Positions 55,825 to 64,000 of a stretch of 64,000 nucleotides of DNA are shown piece by piece. Location: the NCBI GenBank assembly GCA_032622095.1, contig CP136063.1, positions 65,981,897 to 66,045,896 of the forward strand, read 5' to 3'. Position 1 is the stretch's first letter, and each line of letters opens with the position of its first letter. This stretch comes from Siphonodentalium dalli. Taxonomy: Eukaryota; Mollusca; Scaphopoda; Gadilida; Siphonodentaliidae. The notes beneath the pieces are model-generated. The model saw nothing but the letters and a program-made list of their open reading frames with translations, searched no databases and was not told the origin of the DNA. The position numbers and the translations under genes were made by a program.

Positions 55825-56086
55825 TCATATTTATTTTCTTTTGTTTCGTATATATGGTTCAAGACACGTAGCCATTTGGGAAGCTTTAAGGGTAACATCA
55901 GGAAGATCTCGCTTAAACCTTCGAAGCGTAGCACGTGGGAGAACACTATTTCGTTAACACTCTGTTAAAGCATTTTGTTTTCGAGTTAGGTATTTCGCCG
56001 CTTTGTTAAAGAAATTTAAAAAAACAGCAACAATATGATTCAGAAGGCCATGCAGAAAACCTATTCAAACTGCACATATTTTACAA
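55825..56086. other. 262-bp segment unique to copy 1
   Basis: Present between 'gattctatcaat' and 'acaaaatatcccg' in copy 1, absent at the same place in copy 2 (61570). Ends are not clean inverted repeats, so insertion in copy 1 or deletion in copy 2 cannot be told apart. Confidence 0.65.
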
Positions 56087-56995
56087 AATATCCCGTTATA
56101 AGTCCACAATTATCAATATCAACAATGTTAACAGGGAGGAAATATGTTATTAAATTCTATACGTTAAAATTTTAATAATTACATATGAGAAATAAACAAA
56201 CAAAAACTGCTGAAATTACCTCTAACAGTTAAACATTGTAGCGAAAAATATAAAAAGTATATAAGGGAATCTAAGATAATTCATTTCTAACGATTTAAAA
56301 GTGGGAATAGGTCTCTTAACTCCAATTCAAATTGGATTGTATTTTCCCCAGGAGGGAGTGGTGGGTAGACAAAGGTATATATGATTGTTTGTGCCCAGTG
56401 CCCGTTATTTAATTATTTGGGAACCCACTCAATGCGTGTGTTAATTCTCTAATTATCTTTTTAGAACACGCCTTTGTTCCATTTCAGAGAAAGAATGATT
56501 GTACTGATATAAAGACCGATTGCGGAATATTGTCTCCCATTCAAGCGGTTTTTAAGAAGCCACAGAAGTTGAAACATCAGTACTGGGCGGAGTCCTGCCA
56601 AAAGTCTGAACTGGTACGCTAATCTTCCATTTAAAAACCAAATCATCTCACACAATGGGGGTGTCCAAACATTTGTAACATGGTAATATCTTCGGATTGA
56701 TATTTAATATTATTTGACGCCTTGTTCATAGAGTGAGTTATCGGCATATTCCCGGAGTCATTTCCGATTTGATAGCTTGGAGTCACTGATGGAAGTGTCT
56801 ACTCATCTTGGATAATGTTTCACCGTGAATTATCTGACGGACTCCAAGATGAATACATACTTTCATCAGTGACTCCAACCTATTGAAAAGGCAAGATTTG
56901 CCGAAACCGGTATCGTATGTACATACATATAATAAATATTCAACAATAAACGGATACCTGTCTTATTGTTCAAACTATTCCATTCTTCACGTCAG
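56087..56995. repeat. Non-coding 3' part of the ORF1 element, copy 1, with hairpin
   Basis: Paralogous to 61575-62490. 56775-56880 contains a long hairpin ('ttggagtcactgatggaagt...' facing '...actttcatcagtgactccaa'). It ends in 'caataaacggatacctgtct', an AATAAA-like 3' end. Confidence 0.7.
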
Positions 56996-56997
56996 TA

Positions 56998-57320
56998 ATG
57001 GAGAATTTATTTTTGTCCCCCGAAAAAAAATACAGCTCAAGTTTGAATTTCGGTTTAATCCGATAATTTTTGCAAGAGTTATGGCCCTTTTTTGTCTGCC
57101 GACCCGACATATAAAACCCCAAAAGTTGGTGTCCGGATGATAACTTTTTCGACTTGTTTTACATAAAAAAATTCTCACTTTTTCGGTTTCCGGATGATAT
57201 CTCAAGTTTGGATCCTTTAATTGCAAATACCATTTTATGTGGATCCGTCATATAAAGATACAGGTCAAGTTCGAATTTGAGTTTGATCCGATGATTTTTC
57301 TCAGAGTTATGGGCTTTTCG
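56998..57320. repeat. Degenerate 'aggtcaagttcgaat' tandem units
   Basis: Two diverged units with 'acag.tcaagtt.gaattt', 'atccgat.attttt' and 'gagttatgg' match the array at 59987-60475. Confidence 0.65.
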
Positions 57321-57439
57321 ACTTATAAAATTCAAATTTTCTTGTCATTTGCTTCATTTTGTGCCAATTTGAGGTTAAATTCAATTTTTCTTATAATTTT
57401 CTTCATTTTGTGCCAATTTGAGGTTATATTTTGACTTTA

Positions 57440-58350
57440 AGAGTTTTTTAAAGATTTGTTTATTTGTGTAATGAGACAATGCACAAGTGTCTTATCCATA
57501 TAGTATGTTAATAAACGTGAAGACCCAAATAATAGTGCAGGGGGAACTCTGAGCAAAACATCAACATATTAACGGTGGTTAAACAAAGTATTTTTATAGT
57601 ACAGGAATAAGTATCAACTATAGGAATCAACATAGTATGTGTCATGTGGTGTTTTATTCAATATTTAAATGTTCACATGTATGCCATATACATGTACAAG
57701 CATAAAGTTATACTCGTAAGCTCACCATTTTGATATCAGTCATATAGAAATAGAGAGTTTGTGCCGATTTCAATTTTCATAGCCTCAAAATTAATAAACG
57801 CGCATGCATGTTTATTTGGAGCCCAAGAGTATTGGCCACCAAGTTACACTGTTGTTCAGTTAGACTTTAAATGCCGTTATAAACTGCAAGACAACCAGAT
57901 AATTGTGTTGTTAAAATTCTTGTAACAGTAGCTTCCAGTACAATTGCTGTACAAGGAAATTTATATATGTCATAGAAATAAAATTTGCCGACTATCAGCA
58001 GTTAACTACATTGCCAGGGTATTTAGTCAAGGAATATAACAGGGATTTCTTTACTACTGCATTTAGTCGCTGTGTCACAGCAGTCGTGGAACCATTAACT
58101 GCAGAGCAGTTTTGGTTTGACCTTGGTTATAAACACATAAAAACCCAAATTACTGGGTCTATTACTTAGTGCAGTAAAGTACCCATTGGCCTTCTGAACA
58201 ATGCATGTTTATAAGCTATTCTAACATTTCATGTCAACGTTTATATAGGTATGATTATATATGTTTAATATTCATGTTTATACACGTATGATTATATATG
58301 TATAGTATTCATGTTTTTGTGGATTCGACAATAAAATACATGTCCCCTTC
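57440..58350. other. No recognisable gene
   Basis: Holds a short repeat (58070-58135, 'ctgtg.cacagcagt', 'ggtttgaccttggttataaa') that recurs at 59339-59405. Confidence 0.5.
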
Positions 58351-58354
58351 ACAG

Positions 58355-58928
58355 GTTTTACGCAGTAGGACAGCTTTAAGTCAATCATCAAATGAGGAAG
58401 TGAAGCATCAGATCAGTGAGGGTGAGGCTGAATCTGAGAGGGTACATTTAACCCTTTACCCAACAGAACGGCCCTGTGCCAATGCATTCTCTTATATATG
58501 CAAGTCGACCATAGGTCGCCTCGCATATATAAGAGAATGCATTGCCTTAACACATATTAAAAATGATAAAATTGTCAAAGAATGTAAAAAAATATGGTAA
58601 AGTGTTAAAAAAGATTTTTTTTATGCCAATGCATTCTCTTGTATATGCGAGGCGAGGCAACCTATGGTCGACTCGCATATATAAGAGAATGCATTGGCAC
58701 AGGGCATAACTGCAACCATCACAATGTGGTCAATGAACCGGTTCCAATGATATCCATATTTGTATGGTGTTATTGAGACAGACCCAAGATATTTTAGGCT
58801 GTTGAAGCTTTATTTGGGCGCTTTTGGCCGTTTTGTTGGGTAAAGGGTTAAAGGATTCAGCCTCGAATGAAGTGATTTATAGTCGCCATGGCCCGGTTGA
58901 TCACTGCATCGAGGATGAAACTCGAGAG
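58355..58928 (+). CDS. Exon split by a piggyBac-type MITE (probable DUF6589-gene exon)
   Basis: Acceptor 'tccccttcacag' ends at 58354; donor GAGAG|gtaagc at 58929. The exon reads VLRSRTALSQSSNEEVKHQI to RVH, is interrupted at 58448 by the 404-bp MITE, and resumes with KDSASNEVIYSRHGPVDHC. Removing the MITE and one TTAA leaves 174 bp, exactly 58 open codons in phase 0. The downstream exon at 62759 also starts in phase 0, but assignment to the same gene is inference. No domain recognised in this exon itself. Confidence 0.5.
58448..58851. mobile_element. piggyBac-type MITE family A, inside an exon
   Basis: TTAA at 58448-58451 and 58848-58851; TIR CCCTTTACCCAACA / TGTTGGGTAAAGGG-like (one change). 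Palindrome modules at 58479-58545 and 58626-58697; the second has a 5-bp insertion at its centre. Confidence 0.9.
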
Positions 58929-59009
58929 GTAAGCTTTCTCAGCTTCATAACTGTTATCTTTCTGTTAGACCAGGGACATGGCGACAGAGGAGTTTGGGCG
59001 GGGGTTCGA

Positions 59010-59980
59010 TAAAGAAGCCCTCAGACTGAACAATATGGATTATATCTCTGTCTTTGTACCAACAGGAGGAATGGGTTAAACTTTTTGTTGCCTGCTGTAA
59101 CTGTCTAGATTAGTCATACATAATTGCCCCCAGTGAATAAACGTGTGTACTGATAGCAATGTGCCAGTTAAATTTCCTTCTCTACGGCCCACAGATCTGA
59201 GGGATTATCTTTCTGTTTTTCCAGTTTGTCAACTCAAAATTGATTTGTCGATAAACAACTTGCATTCATTTGTCGCTACCCCAATTGTTTTTTTTAGCTC
59301 ATCTTGAAAGTCAAGTTTGAGCTATTGCCATGAGTCAGGCTGTGCCACAGCAGTTATGTAACCATTAACTGTAGAGCAGTTATGGTTTGACCTTGGTTAT
59401 AAACAAGTCAGAAATTTATTTCAAACAACGATCAAATGACGAAAGAGACACGTTGCAAGAGACACGACATTGTCGCAACAAGTTAATAACTGTCGACTCT
59501 CCCTTGTCATGGAATACCTGTCAACCAACAAAGCAATAACTCACTGTCTTTGATGTTGTCGCAGAACTAGTTCCATGATGATGAGTCATCTTAGTATATA
59601 ATTTACATGATCATTGTGTGCACCACGATTTTATTAATAGAAAATGGCAGAGATAGATTTAAAGTGTTGTAATGTACAATTGAAGATGTTCAACAATTGG
59701 AATTTAGGAAACTATATATAGGTTGCAAATTGTGTTTCGTCTCGCATTCCCATTTTGGAAATTAGTATTTCCGTTTTGCGGAAAATATAAACAAGTGCAC
59801 GGCTGCTCGGACAGACTGATGCACGCTGTCATTTTCTTGGCTATTGAGGAATAACTTTGTTCATATTAAATGCTGTACATTATAGTTTATGGAGCTAATT
59901 CTTGTCCAAATGACTAGGTTCTCAATTGGTGTCTACATTACTCTGGCAGTCAGTAAATTAAAATGTAAACCATCACCAAC
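59010..59980. other. Intron-like or intergenic, no recognisable gene
   Basis: Contains part of an interspersed repeat start at about 59288 ('tttttttagctcatcttga') and the 59339-59405 short repeat. Confidence 0.45.
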
Positions 59981-59986
59981 TTTATT

Positions 59987-60475
59987 GTCCCCCGCAATTT
60001 TTTTTTCGGGGGACTATTAAAATAGCCGATGTGCGTCCATGCGCCTGGAAATTGTTTCTGGATGATAACTTTAGTTTCGGTTATTAGATCATAAACAAAT
60101 TGCATAGGTGAGTTTATCAGACCAATATACAGGTCAAGTTCGAATATGGGTTTGCTCCGCCCATTTTTGCGAGAGTTGTGGCCCCTTTACAACTTGGAAT
60201 CCTGTCGATTTCTGGTTTCCAGATGATAACTTCAGTTTGTGTGATCATATCTGAACCATATTTGGAATGTGCGTCTACCAAAATACAGGTCAAGTTCGAA
60301 TATGGGTACAATCCGCTCATTTTTGCTTGAGTTATGGCCCTTTTTCGACTTAGAATAATGTCAATTTCTGTTTTCTGGATGATAACTTTAGTTTGTGTGA
60401 TCATATCTGAATCAAATTTGGTATATGAGTTTATCAGCGCGAAATACAGATCAAGTTTGAATCCATTTTGTTCTG
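59987..60475. repeat. Tandem array, units of about 156-161 bp
   Basis: 'acaggtcaagttcgaatatggg' starts near 60130 and 60286, with a related 'agatcaagtttgaatcc' near 60447. Each unit also holds 'tggatgataactttagttt' and 'gagttatggccc'. Repeats of this kind are very common in molluscan genomes. Confidence 0.8.
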
Positions 60476-60586
60476 AAATTTAGTATCTGATTTAGGGTTC
60501 TTATTTTTTTCAGAAAAGCCGATTCCCCCAATGTATAGCCACTTTTTTGGGGGACACTGGCCGGACGGTCTTTTATTAAATATATA

Positions 60587-60660
60587 CAGTAATGCTCCAA
60601 TTAATCGACTCCTTAAACACAGCAGAATTATGGGTAACTTTTCAGGATTTAGTCGGAAAT
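60587..60660. mobile_element. Tc1/mariner-type MITE left arm, fused to ORF1 copy 2
   Basis: TA|CAGTAATGCTCCAATTAATC to 'caggatttagtcggaaat'. At 60660/60661 the sequence passes directly into LINE ORF1 ('tcgccaccgtcttcaac'). Confidence 0.75.
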
Positions 60661-61575
60661 TCGCCACCGTCTTCAACAACAAAAGAAGACAAAAAGCAAG
60701 CACGAGGATTCCAGACCCCATCAGCCCAATCAGCACGCCAGCCAAAAAGATAATAATGCACAAACAACAGCCTACCCGACAACAGAACCCGAACAACAAA
60801 CAGCCAACCACTCCAGCGACAAACGAAGAGACATCATAATATCCGAGAATCTGACCACCGAAATGAAACAGAGCCCACACTTCCTGCATAGAACAATAAC
60901 GACACGCTACCCCATCCGAACATCTACAACCAGAGCCGGCACACTTCTACTTCTAATTTATCCCCAGAACAAAGAAACCAAGCAATACCTGTTGAGAAAA
61001 GCAAAAGAAATACCCACCTTCAAAGACAAGAATGTAACATTCTGTCCAACCAACGGCAGCAGTCACCAGACCAAACCAACAACAAATAAAGCTGTCATCT
61101 GTGGTATTCCTCCATCAGTCACAGAAGACGAGATCATAGAAGACATTGGTAACAAATATACAGTACAACGACTAAAGAGCTCCCATGATAACCAACCAAC
61201 ATGGAAAGTCAAAGTAACCTGCGACGACAAAGAAGCAAAACATCATATAATCGGCTCAAATATGAACAGATACAAAGTCATCGAGTACAAAGAGCGACCC
61301 CACGTAACACAGTGCTACAAATGCCAAAAGTTCAACCACACGGGCAAATTTTGCAAAAGCAATGACACAATCTGCAAAAATTGCGCGGGAAACCACAAGC
61401 ACCAAGACTGTACCAGTAACATCAAAAGATGCATGAACTGCGACAGTGACCACCCCTCAGCATACAAGGGATGCACAGCTTTCAAAACAGAAGTGTTAAC
61501 AAAAGAAACATAAAAGCTCACCTACGCAGCAGCTTCAAGCAAACCCGCCGATACAAAAGATTCTATCAATATACA
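60661..61575 (+). pseudogene. LINE ORF1 (Gag-like, zinc-knuckle), copy 2
   Basis: Starts inside the FATVFNNKRR block (compare 54912). 60863-61513 is open for 216 codons: TEMKQSPHFLH-related region, KAVICGIPPSVTEDEIIED and zinc knuckles CYKCQKFNHTGKFC, CKNCAGNHKHQDC, CMNCDSDHPSAYKGC. It is better preserved than copy 1: it lacks the TAG between knuckles. It lacks an internal six-residue piece (MNGVRL) found in copy 1 and shares the TAA after T-K-[DE]-T, followed by KLTYAAASSKPADTKDSIN. No reverse transcriptase. Confidence 0.75.
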
Positions 61576-62490
61576 AAATATCCCGTTATAAGTTCACAAT
61601 TATCAATATCAACAATCTTAACAGGGAGGAAATATGTAATTAAATTCTATACGTTAAAATTTTCACAATTTCATATGAGAAATAAAAAAAAAAAAACTGT
61701 TGAAATTACCTCTAACAGTTGAACATTGTAGCAAAAAATATAAAAAGTATATAAGGGAATCTAAGATAGTTCATTTCTAATGATTTAAAAGTGGGAATCG
61801 GATTGTTTTTCCCCCCAGGAGGGAGTGGTATATATGATTGTTTGTGCCCAGTGCCCGTTATTTAATTATTTGGGAACCCACTCCATGCATGTGTTAATTC
61901 TCTAATTATTGTCTTTTTAGAACACGCCTTTGTTCCATTTCAGAGAAAGAATGATTGTACTGATATAAAGACTGATTGCGGAATATTGTCTCCCATTCAA
62001 GCGGTTTTTAAGAAGCCACAGAAGTTGAAACATCAGCACTGGGCGGAGTCCTGCCAAAAGTCTGAACTGGTACGCTAATCTTCCATTTAAAAACCAAATC
62101 ATCTCGCACGATGGGGGTGTTCAAACATTTGTAAGATGGTAATATCTTCAGACTTTATTTTTATTATTCTTTGACTCCGAGCAATTAGTAATAATATTTA
62201 CTTGTTCATAGAGTGAGTTATCGGCATATTCCCGGAGTCATTTCCGATATGATAGCTTGGAGTCACTGATGGAAGTGTGTACTCATCTTGGATAACGGTT
62301 CACCGTGAATTGTCTGACAGACTCGAAGATGAATACACACTTTCATAAATGACTCCAACCTATTGAAAAGGCAAGATTTGCCGAAACCGGTATCGTTGAA
62401 TATATATTATATGTACATGTATGTACATACAACAATAAACGGATACCTGTCTTAATGTTCAAACTATTCCATTCTTCACGCCAGTAGTGT
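61576..62490. repeat. Non-coding 3' part of the ORF1 element, copy 2, with hairpin
   Basis: Paralogous to 56087-56995, including the hairpin at about 62258-62355 and the end 'caataaacggatacctgtct'. Small indels (for example near 61800 and 62160) distinguish it. Confidence 0.7.
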
Positions 62491-62758
62491 AGAATTTGTT
62501 CCTTTTTAAATATGTATATATACACATGTTTATAATTCCTTGCACAAATTAAGTGATGTATGATTGCTGTATGACTCCCATGGCAATTGTTAGGGCTGTG
62601 TGAATGCGATTAAACTGTACGTACCCGCTTAAAATTGTCAAAACATATATAAGCTTCTATAGTCCATCTATAGCAGTCGGTAAGACAGCAGGAATCCATT
62701 TTAGTATTGCTATATAACCAAAACTAATTTCATAATAACATCCGATATCTTTTTGCAG

Positions 62759-63010
62759 GTTAACCTCGGTGTTATTGATGAAAATCCATCCACGTCCATC
62801 AGATCTATCGCAGCATTAGACAAATTGCAGGAATGTGTGCCCCAAACAAATGACAAAGTGCACCCAGTTATCCTTTTTGGAGACCAGCTGTCGTGTGAAC
62901 GACACATCGGGGCACATATGGCAAGGGCCAATGGAGAAACAGAAGCGAAGAGGCTACATGGCTTACAACCTGGCATTCAGGAGTTTCACCTCCATATGAT
63001 ATTGTTGCAG
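62759..63010 (+). CDS. DUF6589-family exon
   Basis: Acceptor 'tctttttgcag' (to 62758), donor TTGCAG|gtgcgc (63011), phase 0 on both sides, 84 open codons. It reads IRSIAALDKLQECVPQTND, VHPVILFGDQLSCERHIGAH and LHGLQPGIQEFHLHMILLQ. The GDQL...ER...A-x-x-A...RL-x-GL-x-P...FH-x-x-M-x-L pattern is characteristic of DUF6589, a domain of unknown function found in fungi and animals, often in multicopy genes near mobile DNA. Preservation is good. Confidence 0.65.
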
Positions 63011-63413
63011 GTGCGCCTGTCGGAGTGTATATATATAAGATATTTAGTTAGAATTTTTTTGTGTTCATTTAATCTATAGGAGAAAGTTCCATTCCCAAGT
63101 GAATTCTACTGATAGGGTTAATACAGTTACAATTTCCATCACAAAATGTTATTGTGTTGTGTCAACTTGTTTGTCCGCATCTAATGGGCCTAAGAATCAC
63201 TATTGTGAGCGACCATTCGGAGCGTCTAATAAGAGGCTCTGTTGCAAGTGACCAACTTTGTGATTGTGTTCCTGTGTGACATACAAGTTGTACACTGGCG
63301 CATATACAACTAGGCCTTCACTCTGGCGCGCCCACATGATAATATAATACCACACTGGCGATTGACCAGTTTCATTTTTCGTGAACAATTATCTCTTTTT
63401 TTTCATTTTGCAG

Positions 63414-63446
63414 AGTGAAGAGGAAATGACTGATGGCATTTTTTAG
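63414..63446 (+). CDS. Possible following exon, ends in a stop
   Basis: After 'tttcattttgcag' the phase-0 frame reads SEEEMTDGIF and stops (TAG 63444-63446). DUF6589 proteins usually continue far beyond this point, so this may be a truncating event or not the real next exon. Confidence 0.25.
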   Translation, partial: SEEEMTDGIF

Positions 63447-63676
63447 GGTTCTATCATGGCCATTACAACAATGTCAAACAACATCCCGATGACATCAACA
63501 CCAAACAAATGGAAATGCTTAAAATTTGATGTCACATTTATCGGAGCCGATAACGAACGGACCTGTCACAGCTGGAAAAGTGGCAAGTATAAGGGGGGGC
63601 CACCATAAGCAGCGACCTTATACAGTGTTTTAGAAGCCGAGGAGCCTCTGTAAGTTACCATATATAGTACCGTTAA

Positions 63677-63960
63677 TTGCAGTGTATACTAGGTTCATTT
63701 AGTGCCAAGTCGAATCTCGAAAGACACGCAAGGGAAAAACACACAGATAAATCAATACCGGTATTTCGGTGCTCGGCTTGCCATAAGCTGTGGGTTAATC
63801 AAGCGGATTTGGATTCTCACAATAAGAAGAAACATGCCATGGAGAATCTCTGTTCAACGTGTGGGAAAACGTACAAGAGAAAACGTGACCTAACATGACA
63901 TTCAAAAGAGCACAACTGCGAACAGATAACATTCTACCTGAATCATCATTACCAAGACCA
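63677..63960 (+). pseudogene. C2H2 zinc-finger fragment with a stop in finger 3
   Basis: Reads FSAKSNLERHAREKH (second half of a finger), FRCSACHKLWVNQADLDSHN with KKKH (complete C-x2-C-x12-H-x4-H finger) and NLCSTCGKTYKRKRDLT, then TGA where an Arg before H-x4-H is usual, followed by HSKEHNCEQ. Continuing, YLNHHYQDHLNTHTS looks like a further finger. C2H2 fingers bind DNA or RNA. The window ends before the gene does. Confidence 0.6.
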
Positions 63961-64000
63961 TTTAAATACACACACCAGTGGGAAGTGTTTCCGGTCCCGT

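Noticed and set aside
1-64000. Search for tRNA, rRNA or snRNA genes
   Set aside because: No sequence with both A- and B-box tRNA motifs in a cloverleaf or with conserved rRNA/snRNA stretches was noticed by eye. A covariance-model scan would be decisive.

Overview
Eukaryotic genomic DNA, AT-rich and without operon structure. Many GT-AG bounded exon fragments, non-LTR retrotransposons, several MITE families and 'pan-molluscan' style interspersed repeats (the 'ctcaggtgagctaaaaa' tail near 31.7 kb and the 'aggtcaagttcgaatatggg...gagttatggccc' tandem units near 57 and 60 kb) suggest a lophotrochozoan invertebrate, most likely a mollusc. That is an inference from repeat style and protein families, not from a species marker. 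I found no tRNA, rRNA, CRISPR array or prokaryotic gene.

Layout. 0-11 kb: LINE remnant, a MULE fragment, and a decayed multi-exon gene combining a DDE-transposase-like part with a C-terminal papain-like peptidase-like part (4.4-7.8 kb); a second fragment of that family lies at 10.3 kb. 11.3-12.8 kb: an SGNH/GDSL-hydrolase-like pseudogene with downstream exons; its last exon is duplicated at 18.2 kb. 13-30 kb: almost pure repeat DNA, with TTAA-flanked (piggyBac-type) MITEs, TA-flanked (Tc1/mariner-type) hairpin MITEs, a 1.2-kb duplicated block, and a 1,042-bp foldback element rich in GATATC palindromes. 31-36 kb: a PHD finger + OTU + MULE transposase mosaic, a hAT-type MITE and a possible small three-exon gene. 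41-45 kb: a MULE/SWIM transposase remnant and a nearly intact CR1/L2-like LINE (minus strand). 46.8-51.9 kb: the clearest host gene homologue, a NuMA-like protein on the minus strand (hook domain, long coiled coil with nine 27-residue repeats, LGN/Pins-binding-like motif, basic tail). It lacks recognisable introns and is frame-broken, so it looks like a retrocopy or pseudogene, or carries assembly indels. 54.6-62.5 kb: two copies of a zinc-knuckle LINE ORF1 block without a reverse transcriptase. 58-64 kb: exons of a probable DUF6589-family gene, one of them split by a piggyBac-type MITE, then C2H2 zinc fingers.

Very little here looks like an intact functional gene. The main value of the window is its nested transposon structure: several insertions can be dated or bounded because an empty-site copy lies in the same window.
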